From Gallionella sp. UBA6045 (lineage in GTDB: Bacteria > Pseudomonadota > Gammaproteobacteria > Burkholderiales > Gallionellaceae): a stretch of DNA of 5,791 nucleotides. Positions 1 through 5,658 of this stretch are shown here, piece by piece. Position 1 is the stretch's first letter. Each line of letters starts with the position of its first letter. Both the position numbers and the translations under genes were made by a program. The notes under the pieces were generated by a model, which was not told the origin of the DNA, did not search any database, and was given only the letters and a program-made list of their open reading frames with translations. The stretch lies in NCBI GenBank assembly GCA_002429165.1, contig DIYV01000147.1, positions 407 to 6,197 of the forward strand, in the 5' to 3' direction.

Positions 1-374
1 GGCGTCTTTTCACCCACCTCGGTGAGTATCCTGGCGGTGGTGTATTTCTTCAAAGAGGCGGTCAGCTCGAAGTATCCGTGCGCGCCCGTCGCACGCGCGT
101 GAACGATACGCTCGGGAATGCGCTCATGATCGAAATGGGTGATTTTTTCGCGGAGGATGAAATCCTCCAGTAGCGTCGGGCCGCGCGGATTGGCCCTGAG
201 CGAGTTTTGATTATCGGAAAGTGCGACACCCTGGTTCGTGGTGAGCGCGGGGTGCTCACCACCGGCGATCTGGTGCAGCTCTCCGCCGGCAGCCAGTTGT
301 GAGTCTCCGTACGGGGCCGAGCCTTTTTCCTGTTTGCGTTTTCCGGAATTACGCGTTGTCTTTTCTTTGCTCAT
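1..374 (-). CDS. katE: KatE-like haem catalase, N-terminal part (cut by window edge)
   Basis: The product breaks hydrogen peroxide down to water and oxygen in the cytoplasm. Only the first 124 residues are in the window; the gene runs off the left edge. After a polar, Lys-rich N-terminal extension of about 43 residues come [18 protein letters not shown] (45-62), RGPTLLEDF (64-72) and [15 protein letters not shown] (81-95), ending in GAHGYF. These match the start of the catalase core closely, and TTNQGV plus the long extension resemble E. coli HPII (large-subunit, clade 2). The expected distal haem histidine is His92 in IVHAR. The residue after HAR is Ala where Gly is usual. The ATG at 374 has AAGGAG with a 7-base spacer. 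It is the last visible gene of a same-strand series, 48 bases after the restored end of the cupin gene. Because the C-terminus is missing, large- versus small-subunit type cannot be confirmed. Confidence 0.88.
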   Translation of the reverse strand, partial: MSKEKTTRNSGKRKQEKGSAPYGDSQLAAGGELHQIAGGEHPALTTNQGVALSDNQNSLRANPRGPTLLEDFILREKITHFDHERIPERIVHARATGAHGYFELTASLKKYTTARILTEVGEKT

Positions 375-422
375 GATCGATCTCCTTGATGAGTAACGCC
401 AGCCTGGCGCGCAGTCGACTCA

Positions 423-814
423 CTATTCCGTCGTTTTGCCGTCAAAGTGTTCGTTGTCGGCCTCCGCGTCGGCGCGGGTATGGTGGAGGACGCCGTCCCG
501 ATGATTCGGCAGTGCATAGAGCGTGTAAAGCTTAAGTGGAACACTGCCGGTATTGATGATGTGTGATTCATCCCGGCCGGGACAACTACCGCGAAGCCGG
601 CGCGGATCGCCGTCCGAACGCCATTGAGAACCGCCTCACCGGTCCCTTCCTCCACGCGAAAGAACTGGTCGAGCTTGTGGATTTCCGCCCCGATCTCTTC
701 CTTGGGCTTTAACGCCATCACGACGAGCTGACAGTGCTTTGCCGTGTAAAGCACCCGGCGAAACTCGTCATTCCTGACGGCGAGACCCTCGATATCTTGC
801 ACAAAGCCTTTCAT
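423..814 (-). pseudogene. Small cupin-fold protein, frameshifted by one missing base
   Basis: This is a single-domain cupin of unknown substrate, about 130 residues when the frame is repaired. The start is supported by AAGGAG with a 7-base spacer before the ATG at 814. Motif 1 is recognisable around residues 42-59 (His46, Glu55). Motif 2 begins at Gly73 and runs through Pro79, Gly81 and His84. Directly after His84 the bases read CACACATCATC, where CACAACATCATC would complete the motif as H-N-I-I-N (Asn88). Adding one base at 561-563 restores a good C-terminal half (NTGSVPLKLYTLY, then NHRDG and HHTRADAEAD) ending in TAG at 425-423. Unrepaired, the reading frame continues with non-cupin sequence to a TGA at 373-371 that overlaps the catalase ATG. 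Its neighbour upstream is the hydrolase, only 27 bases away, so co-transcription is likely. It may be a true recent mutation or a sequencing/assembly error; I cannot tell which. Confidence 0.8.
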
Positions 815-841
815 ATGGTTTCTCCTTGGTTCAAAGTGACC

Positions 842-1666
842 TCAGGTCTTGAGGAATGCCAGCAGATCGGCATTGAGCTGGTCTTTGTGCGTGTACGCGA
901 GGCCGTGGGGTGCTCCCGCGTAGATCTTCAGGGTCGCGTTCTTGACCAGCTTCGATGAGCGGAGAGCCGCGGCGCCGATCGGCACGATCTGGTCGTCGTC
1001 GCCGTGGATGATCAGCGTCGGCACGTCGAACTTCTTCAGGTCTTCGGTAAAATCCGTCTCCGAGAACGCCTTGATGCAGTCGAAGGTGTTCTTGTGACCG
1101 GCCTGCATCCCCTGGAGCCAGAACGAGTCGATCATACCCTGCGAGACCTTGGCGCCCAGTCTGTTGGCCCCGAAGAACGGGCCGCTGGCCAGATCCTTGT
1201 AAAGCTGCGAGCGGTCGGCGATGGAGCCGAGGCGGATCTTGTCGAATACTTCAATCGGCAAACCACCGGAATTGGCCGCCGTTTTCAGCATCAGCGGCGG
1301 AACGGCGGAGATAAGCGCGGCCTTGGCCACCCGTTTCGTGCCGTGACGACCGATATAGCGGGCAACTTCGCCGCCGCCCGCGGAGAAGCCGATCAGGACG
1401 GCGCTCTTCAGGGCTAGCGTTTCGATGAGTTCCGAGAGGTCGTCGGCATAGGTGTCCATCTCGTTGCCATTCCAGGGCTGGCTCGACCGGCCATGGCCGC
1501 GCCGGTCATGGGCAACGCAGCGATAGCCGTTGGAGGCCAGGAACATCATCTGAGCCTCCCAGCTATCCGCACTGAGAGGCCAGCCGTGGCTGAACACTAC
1601 AGGTTGTCCTGTGCCCCAGTCCTTATAATAGATATGAGTACCGTCTTTCGTCGTAATCGTGTTCAT
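842..1666 (-). CDS. Alpha/beta hydrolase, non-haem chloroperoxidase/arylesterase group
   Basis: This is a complete 274-residue alpha/beta hydrolase, the usual size for the cofactor-free haloperoxidase/esterase group. The visible landmarks are in order: HGWP (27-30) forming the oxyanion region, DRRGHGRS (54-61), the nucleophile elbow GFSAGGGE with Ser95, HGDDDQIVP with the acid Asp225, and GAPHG with the base His254. Spacing of this triad agrees with Streptomyces non-haem chloroperoxidase (Ser98, Asp228, His257). Such enzymes hydrolyse esters and, with acetate and peroxide, can form peracids that halogenate in vitro; the natural substrate is usually unknown. No signal peptide is visible, so a cytoplasmic location is likely. 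The ATG at 1666 has AAAGGA with an 8-base spacer. The cupin gene starts 27 bases downstream. Its placement with catalase suggests peroxide-linked or detoxifying hydrolysis, but that is inference. Confidence 0.9.
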   Translation of the reverse strand: MNTITTKDGTHIYYKDWGTGQPVVFSHGWPLSADSWEAQMMFLASNGYRCVAHDRRGHGRSSQPWNGNEMDTYADDLSELIETLALKSAVLIGFSAGGGEVARYIGRHGTKRVAKAALISAVPPLMLKTAANSGGLPIEVFDKIRLGSIADRSQLYKDLASGPFFGANRLGAKVSQGMIDSFWLQGMQAGHKNTFDCIKAFSETDFTEDLKKFDVPTLIIHGDDDQIVPIGAAALRSSKLVKNATLKIYAGAPHGLAYTHKDQLNADLLAFLKT

Positions 1667-1733
1667 TGTTTATTTCCTTTTTTATCGGCGGGGCCGTCGA
1701 CCTCTCATGTCCGTCCAACGCTGCAGCAATCCC

Positions 1734-2036
1734 TTACTTCATCTTCTTGATGTTTCCTTCTACTTCTTTTGCCCCCTTCGCATAGAGCTTTGCTTCATCG
1801 GGGGCAAGCTCGCGGAGCAATCTCAAAAACTCTCTCGCGTGTACAAGCTCCTCGTCCGCAATTTCCTTGAGCACTTTCACGGCGAGCTTGTTGTCGGTTG
1901 ATTCGGCAAGCTGCAGGTACATCTGAGTCGCTTCGTACTCTGCGGCCACCATGAAACGAATTGCTCTGACGAGCTCCTCATGCGTGAGCTTCCTGTCGTT
2001 TGCCAATCCTGAAAAGGGCGACCCGAAATCTGGCAT
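1734..2036 (-). CDS. Encapsulin-type ferritin-like protein (half-ferritin)
   Basis: This 100-residue, mostly helical protein is half the size of a classical ferritin. Helix 1 (about 17-46) contains AAEYEATQMY and helix 2 (about 49-77) contains EELVH. Glu33, Tyr40, Glu63 and His66 fall one residue from Glu32, Tyr39, Glu62 and His65 of Rhodospirillum rubrum encapsulated ferritin, whose di-iron ferroxidase site forms between two subunits. The sequence also resembles the ferritin-like domain fused to archaeal encapsulins. The likely role is oxidising and sequestering Fe(II). The Lys-rich end (EGNIKKMK) has no obvious encapsulin-docking peptide, and no encapsulin gene is in the window. So it may act free or be packaged through a shell gene elsewhere. 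The ATG at 2036 follows AAAGGAG with a 7-base spacer. An alternative label would be a rubrerythrin-related protein; the short two-helix form and residue spacing favour the EncFtn-like assignment. Confidence 0.8.
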   Translation of the reverse strand: MPDFGSPFSGLANDRKLTHEELVRAIRFMVAAEYEATQMYLQLAESTDNKLAVKVLKEIADEELVHAREFLRLLRELAPDEAKLYAKGAKEVEGNIKKMK

Positions 2037-2056
2037 GTTTATTCTCCTTTCTTAGT

Positions 2057-2178
2057 GGAGCCCCTACGGCTGAAGCCAGAGGCTCCTAAAATAACGCGAC
2101 CTCCCCGAAATCGCTTCTGCTGAACGTGCAATTGTGTCGCGAATTATTTTGGGCATTCATCGCCAAGCTAAAGCTTGG
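2057..2178 (-). repeat. Two hairpins resembling IS200/IS605 ends (possible solo remnant)
   Basis: In the spacer between the pfpI stop and the ferritin-like gene there are two imperfect palindromes. Read on the minus strand, the first (2178-2163) is CCAAGC-TTTA-GCTTGG. The second (2086-2057) has outer arms GGAGCC and GGCTCC enclosing GGCT-TC-AGCC with a small GT bulge. Subterminal hairpins with short TTTA or TTC tips are typical of the left and right ends of IS200/IS605 transposons and their short non-coding derivatives. No transposase or TnpB frame survives between them. The second hairpin stands a few bases before the Shine-Dalgarno site of the ferritin-like gene, so it could instead be a leader structure. 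It lacks a T-run and is not a convincing terminator. Precise element ends cannot be placed from one copy. Confidence 0.35.
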
Positions 2179-2196
2179 AGGTTTTCGCGTAGGGGA

Positions 2197-2700
2197 CTAA
2201 AGTTTAAGTTGTTTCATGGTCTCACGCATGAACGCGGGCAGATCGGATGGTTGTCGCGACGTGACCAGATTGGCGTCAACAACCACATCCATGTCCTCAT
2301 AAAGCGCACCTGCTTCTTTGAGTTCATCAACCACCGATTTGTAGCAGGTGGCGTGCCGTCCTTTCAAAAGACCGGCGCTGATCAATATTTGCGGCCCGTG
2401 GCAAATGGCGGCAACAGGTTTGTTGCGAGCGAAAAAACTCCGGGCGATATCCAGCGCTTTAGGCTCTTTTCTCACCAGCGCGGGCGCCGCGCCGCCGGGC
2501 AGGACCAGGATCTCGTAGTCGTCAGGATTGATATCGTCAAGGGTTTTATCTACAACCACCTCGTAGCCGTGCTTGCCCTTGATGGTCCCGCGACTCAGGG
2601 AGGCCACTTCCACGTCAATGGCCGCCTCTTTGAGACGATAGTAAGGAACCAGCAGCTCAGTGTCCTCAAACTTGTCCGCGCTTATGATCAAAGCTTTCAT
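2197..2700 (-). CDS. pfpI: PfpI/DJ-1 family protein (type 1 glutamine amidotransferase-like)
   Basis: The 167-residue product matches the PfpI branch of the DJ-1 superfamily in length and landmarks. These are the N-terminal strand MKALIISADKFEDTEL with Glu12, the loop LVLPGG (65-70), and the nucleophile elbow AAICHGPQ with Cys100 and His101, the same numbering as in Pyrococcus PfpI. Members have been described as intracellular proteases, chaperones, or enzymes acting on methylglyoxal and glycated protein; which applies here cannot be read from sequence. No export signal is visible. The ATG at 2700 follows AAGGAG with a 9-base spacer. Upstream, 2701-2808 is a strongly AT-rich spacer after the broken sod gene and is the likely place for a promoter, though I see no clear -35/-10 pair. 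Its position between superoxide dismutase and ferritin-like genes supports a stress role. Confidence 0.9.
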   Translation of the reverse strand: MKALIISADKFEDTELLVPYYRLKEAAIDVEVASLSRGTIKGKHGYEVVVDKTLDDINPDDYEILVLPGGAAPALVRKEPKALDIARSFFARNKPVAAICHGPQILISAGLLKGRHATCYKSVVDELKEAGALYEDMDVVVDANLVTSRQPSDLPAFMRETMKQLKL

Positions 2701-2808
2701 ATTTCATCTCTCCTTCTATAGCAGTAATTTCAAAAATCAAACATCAAATGCTAAAAATATATTTAATGGCTTAATCGCAAATCATTCATGCGAATAATTA
2801 TATTAAGA

Positions 2809-3112
2809 TTATTTTTTAAAAAGATTTGCCGCCGCAAAATCCCAATTAATCAGTTTATCCAGCACTGCGTTGACATAGTCCGGTCTTGCCAGCTTTGCCT
2901 GCTGTCGAGGCTATGATCTTCTCCAAGGTCAACTCCGTAACCTTCGTTCCTGCTACCAGCTTGTTCAAGTTATCAATATATCCCTTGTGATGCTTTCCGT
3001 AGTGGAAGCTAATCGTATTCGCGGAAATTAAGGGATCCAGCGCGTTATTCGCGTAGGGCAGGGACGGTAGGACATGAGGAGATGCACTTTCAATCTTGTC
3101 GTTGCTCATCAT
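2809..3112 (-). pseudogene. sodB: Iron superoxide dismutase with central deletion
   Basis: Residues 15-79 are a clear Fe/Mn superoxide dismutase N-terminus: LPSLPYANNALDPLISANTI, then FHYGKHHKGYIDNLNKL and a typical second helix. After TGL (codon 79) the frame runs into six foreign residues and a TAA at 2857-2855. In another frame the same DNA immediately encodes the family C-terminus: DYVNAVLDKLINWDFAAANL, then FKK and TAA (2811-2809). About 95 residues that should lie between are absent, including three of the four metal ligands (the His of the NHTFYW region and the Asp and His of DVWEHAYY). Only His37 remains. The two parts meet at 2877-2883 (minus strand CCGGACT), a sequence both ends could share, as expected for deletion at a short repeat. 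AGGAGG precedes two adjacent ATGs with spacers of 4 (3112) and 7 (3109) bases; the second fits better. The product cannot be an active dismutase. A collapsed assembly is the alternative. Confidence 0.88.
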
Positions 3113-3186
3113 TTTTCCTCCTATGGTGACGTAAAAGCCTAACGGCTTGTGTTTCAGCGGTACCGGGCCAAGTAGCGTGAGGTGAA

Positions 3187-3197
3187 GGACATTGTCC
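3187..3197. promoter_or_regulatory. 11-bp palindrome upstream of the sod remnant (possible operator)
   Basis: GGACA-T-TGTCC is a perfect dyad about 75 bases before the sod start codon, in the spacer between formaldehyde dehydrogenase and sod. Its size suits a dimeric repressor site, but I do not recognise a specific regulator consensus. A weaker 5-bp hairpin (AAGCC/GGCTT, 3135-3148) lies closer to the gene and is followed on the minus strand by TTTT. Confidence 0.2.
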
Positions 3198-3218
3198 GAA
3201 GTCTTGCCACTTTTAAAG

Positions 3219-3237
3219 CCACCGACAAGGTCGGTGG
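3219..3237 (-). terminator. Hairpin after formaldehyde dehydrogenase (possible terminator)
   Basis: Eighteen bases past the dehydrogenase stop there is a perfect 8-bp stem, CCACCGAC and GTCGGTGG, with a 3-base loop. On the minus strand it is followed by CTTTAAAAG, so the U-tract is short. It may be an intrinsic terminator of modest strength separating the dehydrogenase from sod, or an IS200/IS605-like end hairpin, since similar stems occur in those elements. Confidence 0.45.
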
Positions 3238-3255
3238 TAGTTTACTCCGGTATCA

Positions 3256-4395
3256 CTACTGCCCCGGTTTAAGAATGACCTTGGTCCAGCCCTGCTTTCG
3301 TGCATCAAAGTTTTTGTATGCTTCGGCCGCCCGGTCGAGTGGCAGTTCGTGCGAGATGATGAAGGACGGTTTCGCTTTTCCCTCTGCTATCAGCTTACAC
3401 AACTTGCGGTTGTATGCTTTTACATTGGCCTGGCCAGTCCCGATGTGCTGGCCCTTGATCCAAAACTGGCCAAAGTCGAACGCAATCTGACCATGCTTGG
3501 CCAATTTATCTTTGGCGTGAGGGTCTTCCGGTACGAAAACCCCCACCACCCCGATACCGCCAGTCGGGCGCACGGTTTTCACTAGATTGTTCATCGTCAG
3601 GTTCGGCACCTCATGCCCTTTGTGGTCGCAGCATTGATAGCCCACGCATTCGCACCCCCGATCCGCTCCTTGGCCGGCGGTCAGCGCCATGACCTGTTCC
3701 ACGCCAGACCCATCCGAGTCATCGACCGCAATAGCACCTATTTTTTCTGCCAATGCCAGTCGGTCCTTGTGCATGTCCACGACCATGACCTTGCTGGCCC
3801 CTTTGATGATCGAAGAGTACGCCGCCATAAGACCGACCGGCCCAGCGCCGTAAATGACAACCGAATCGCCTGCGTGCACGCCTGCGAGCTCCGTGGCGTG
3901 ATAACCCGTCGGAAAGATATCGGACAACATAACGTAATCATTTTCCTTTTCCTCAGCATCGGGCGGGAGCACCAGACAGTTGAAGTCAGCATAGGGCACA
4001 CGTAATAGCTCTGCCTGTCCACCACTGTACGGTCCCATGCCTGCGAAGCCATACGCTGCGCCCGCGTTGCCGGGGTTGGCAATGAGGCAGAACCCTGTGA
4101 GACCACGCTCGCAATTTTCGCAAAAGCCACAAGAAATATTGAATGGCATGCAGACCCGATCTCCCAGTTTGACGCGGTCAACCGCGCTGCCGATCTCGAT
4201 GACCGTTCCAAGATTCTCATGCCCGAATATTCGGCCGGGCTCCATATCAGTCCGGCCTTCATACATATGCAGATCGGATCCGCAAATGTTTGTGGTCGTG
4301 ATTTTCACAAGCACATCAGTTGCTTTTTCAATCTTGGCATCCGGGACATTTTTGACCACTACGTCGCGAGGACCTTTATAAACGACTGCTTTCAT
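3256..4395 (-). CDS. fdhA: Zinc-dependent formaldehyde dehydrogenase, glutathione-independent type
   Basis: This is a complete 379-residue medium-chain zinc dehydrogenase. It most resembles the glutathione-independent formaldehyde dehydrogenase group, which oxidises formaldehyde to formate (or dismutates aldehydes) with NAD. Catalytic zinc ligands are Cys38 (ICGSD), His59 (GHE) and probably Asp159 (LSDIFPTGYH). The structural zinc site is Cys89, Cys92, Cys95 and Cys103. All six Cys/His positions lie exactly eight residues before their counterparts in Pseudomonas putida FdhA. The nucleotide-binding motif is GAGPVG (183-188), with Asp207 in VVDMHKDR favouring NAD over NADP. The Cys-rich loop CECVGYQCCDHKGHE (248-262) is characteristic of this group. 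The ATG at 4395 follows AAGGAG with a 7-base spacer. A role in removing reactive aldehydes fits the stress genes around it, but the true substrate could be another small alcohol or aldehyde. Confidence 0.88.
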   Translation of the reverse strand: MKAVVYKGPRDVVVKNVPDAKIEKATDVLVKITTTNICGSDLHMYEGRTDMEPGRIFGHENLGTVIEIGSAVDRVKLGDRVCMPFNISCGFCENCERGLTGFCLIANPGNAGAAYGFAGMGPYSGGQAELLRVPYADFNCLVLPPDAEEKENDYVMLSDIFPTGYHATELAGVHAGDSVVIYGAGPVGLMAAYSSIIKGASKVMVVDMHKDRLALAEKIGAIAVDDSDGSGVEQVMALTAGQGADRGCECVGYQCCDHKGHEVPNLTMNNLVKTVRPTGGIGVVGVFVPEDPHAKDKLAKHGQIAFDFGQFWIKGQHIGTGQANVKAYNRKLCKLIAEGKAKPSFIISHELPLDRAAEAYKNFDARKQGWTKVILKPGQ

Positions 4396-4457
4396 GAGGA
4401 TTCTCCTTTATTAATAGATGTTTTTCGTTGGTATCCATACCTTCTGTTATCTATCAC
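4392..4457 (-). CDS. Possible 21-codon leader ORF overlapping the fdhA start
   Basis: A GTG at 4457 is preceded by GGGAGG (4467-4462) with a 4-base spacer and opens 21 codons reading MIDNRRYGYQRKTSINKGES plus a final Ser. Its TGA (4394-4392) overlaps the fdhA ATG as ATGA, an arrangement typical of translational coupling. A small hairpin, AGCTC-CTTA-GAGCT (4485-4472), stands just before the ribosome site. No relative is known to me, and fdhA has its own good Shine-Dalgarno site. The peptide has no membrane segment or repeated amino acid that would mark an attenuator. It may be chance, and the spacer is shorter than ideal. Confidence 0.25.
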   Translation of the reverse strand: MIDNRRYGYQRKTSINKGESS

Positions 4458-4500
4458 AGTACCTCCCTTCAAGCTCTAAGGAGCTGGCGGTTATGCCAAC

Positions 4501-4512
4501 GTCCGAACGGAC
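4501..4512. promoter_or_regulatory. Dyad GTCCGAACGGAC upstream of fdhA (possible operator)
   Basis: Five-base arms GTCCG and CGGAC around AA form a compact dyad about 106 bases before the fdhA start. The 2-base loop makes an RNA hairpin unlikely, so a protein-binding DNA site is the more natural reading. It is a single copy with no recognised consensus, and chance occurrence is quite possible. Confidence 0.18.
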
Positions 4513-4689
4513 TTTTCCCGGGCCCATAGTCGCGTCTTTGCCGCAGCAATAAAGGCCTCTTTGTCGTTGGTAACTGTGCCAGTTGTCATGTGATTACGTC
4601 ATTATTAAATCTGCAAGCAAAACTCGAATCGAACTATCAGGACTGTTTGATTAGAAATCTGTTGAGTGAGCGTAAAAAGTTTATGTCCA

Positions 4690-4922
4690 TCATGAGCCGC
4701 CACAATATGCTGAACAGCCGTAGCGTTTCAGTGTGGTAACACACTTAGCAATAAATTGGGTACGAGAGGTAGATATCGGTGGCTATATCACATACGAATG
4801 ACAGGTCGATCTTGAGCTGATCGAGCGGTAGCTGTTTGGGGTATTAAGCGTGGCCCAAAGATGACGGCCAATCTCCCTTAAATCAGGCAGCGAATGATTT
4901 AACCAGCGCGAATCAGCGCCTC
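4690..4922 (-). pseudogene. Eroded relic of an EAL-domain (cyclic-di-GMP phosphodiesterase) gene
   Basis: The spacer retains pieces of an EAL domain in the correct order on the minus strand. The clearest is 4843-4745, an open stretch reading YPKQLPLDQLKIDLSFVCDI and then ATD. It matches the conserved EAL segment Y-L-K-x-L-P-L-D-x-L-K-I-D-x-S-F-V-x-D-I-A-T-D. Just beyond, frameshifted bases (about 4765-4747) resemble IVRTIIA. A second piece at 4731-4693, LKRYGCSAYCGGS, resembles the late motif L-x-x-x-G-C-x-x-x-Q-G-Y. Weaker upstream traces are EALIR at 4922-4908 and a degraded DDFGTG-like codon run at 4865-4848. Distances between pieces are much shorter than in an intact domain of about 240 residues, and stops and frame changes separate them. 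The catalytic DDFGTG site is not intact, so no activity is expected. The central piece is strong; the outer ones are suggestive. Confidence 0.6.
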
Positions 4923-4962
4923 CGGGTTGAATAGCTTGTCAGGTGGCATATCGATGCTGCAC

Positions 4963-5658
4963 TCACGCCACCGTACCAAACAGTGCCCCGACGCCAGCAG
5001 TTAACCCCATGGCCAGCGCACTCCAGAATGTGACACGCATTGCACCCGCCGTCAAAGAAGCGCCGCCGGCGTGCGCAGCCACCCCGCCTAGCACCGCGAG
5101 AAAAACGAGTGAAGTACCTGAGACGAGTGGGATGAGACTTGCCGCGGGAGCCAATAACGTGATCAACAGTGGCATGGCAGCTCCAATTGCGAAGCTGGCA
5201 GCCGAAGAAAAGGCGGCCTGGATCGGGCGCGCACTAAGCGCTTTGGTGATCCCGAGTTCGTCGCGGACATGCGCGCCGAGCGCGTTATGCGCCATGAGTT
5301 GATCGGCGACCTGTTTCGCAAGTGCGGGATCAAGGCCTCGACCGACATAGATCGCCGCCAATTCTTTATGCTCGCCCGCATTGTCCGTCTTGAGCTCCTT
5401 GCGTTCAAGCTCGATGTCTGCCTTTTCGGTGTCTGCCTGTGAGTGGACGGAAACATACTCGCCGGCAGCCATAGACATGGCTCCGGCGACCAGGCCGGCA
5501 ACCCCGGCGACCATTATGTTGCTGTGGGTGGCATGCGCAGCTGCAACACCCAGCACCAGGCTCGCTGTGGAAACGATGCCATCATTCGCGCCCAATACCG
5601 CGGCGCGTAGCCAGCCTATGCGTTTAGTGCGGTGTCGTTCTATGTGACGCTGACGCAT
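4963..5658 (-). CDS. VIT1/CCC1-family iron/manganese transporter
   Basis: The 231-residue membrane protein matches the bacterial VIT family, which moves Fe(II) or Mn(II) out of the cytoplasm, often by proton exchange. A basic N-terminus (MRQRHIERHRTKR) is followed by WLRAAVLGANDGIVSTASLV, the family hallmark in helix 1, with Asp26 in the ion path. Helix 2 (about 46-70) contains GAMSMAAGEYVS, carrying the conserved Met and Glu. The loop 72-137 is rich in acidic residues (Glu78, 84, 86, 89, 96, 99) and corresponds to the cytoplasmic metal-binding domain. Three more helices follow at about 144-169, 174-197 and 204-228, giving the expected five. The ATG at 5658 lacks a good Shine-Dalgarno site (an AAGGA lies about 20 bases up), unlike its neighbours. 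It is separated from fdhA by a long spacer and probably has its own promoter. The upstream 133 bases show nothing I can identify. Confidence 0.9.
   Translation of the reverse strand: MRQRHIERHRTKRIGWLRAAVLGANDGIVSTASLVLGVAAAHATHSNIMVAGVAGLVAGAMSMAAGEYVSVHSQADTEKADIELERKELKTDNAGEHKELAAIYVGRGLDPALAKQVADQLMAHNALGAHVRDELGITKALSARPIQAAFSSAASFAIGAAMPLLITLLAPAASLIPLVSGTSLVFLAVLGGVAAHAGGASLTAGAMRVTFWSALAMGLTAGVGALFGTVA

Larger units (their letters stand above)
4396..4962. other. 567-base spacer between VIT gene and fdhA: no intact gene
   Basis: No full-length gene fits here on either strand. From right to left the stretch holds EAL-domain debris (about 4922-4690), an AT-richer segment without recognisable coding sequence (4690-4590), the dyad GTCCG-AA-CGGAC (4501-4512), and the leader ORF region before fdhA. 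The fdhA promoter should lie in the left half, but I cannot pick out a convincing -35/-10 pair. No tRNA, CRISPR or transposase sequence is visible. Confidence 0.6.

Noticed and set aside
2739..2820. AT-rich tract as a replication origin or xenogeneic-silencer target
   Set aside because: No iterons, DnaA-box cluster or flanking mobility gene is visible; an ordinary AT-rich intergenic region downstream of a dead gene explains it.
3738..4262. A 174-codon minus-strand frame inside fdhA
   Set aside because: It is fully contained in the formaldehyde dehydrogenase gene in another frame, and the host gene has all its zinc and NAD motifs. The alternative frame has no recognisable domain.
4491..4589. 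A 32-codon minus-strand ORF, MTTGTVTNDKEAFIAAAKTR and onward
   Set aside because: No Shine-Dalgarno site precedes the ATG and no family is recognised. It could be debris of another lost gene, but length and context do not support a call.
4730..4745. Stem AGTGTG-GTAA-CACACT as a terminator
   Set aside because: It has a 6-bp stem with no T-run on either strand and falls within the EAL debris.
4898..4948. A 16-codon ORF after the VIT stop (MPPDKLFNPEALIRAG)
   Set aside because: It is too short, lacks a ribosome site, and its EALIR portion is better read as a weak trace of the EAL relic.
734..5302. Several long plus-strand open frames (for example 734-958, 1004-1417, 2134-2721, 3613-4005, 4943-5302)
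   Set aside because: Each lies opposite a well-supported minus-strand gene, reads as low-similarity sequence rich in Arg, His and Pro, and has no ribosome site of note. They are antisense shadows.
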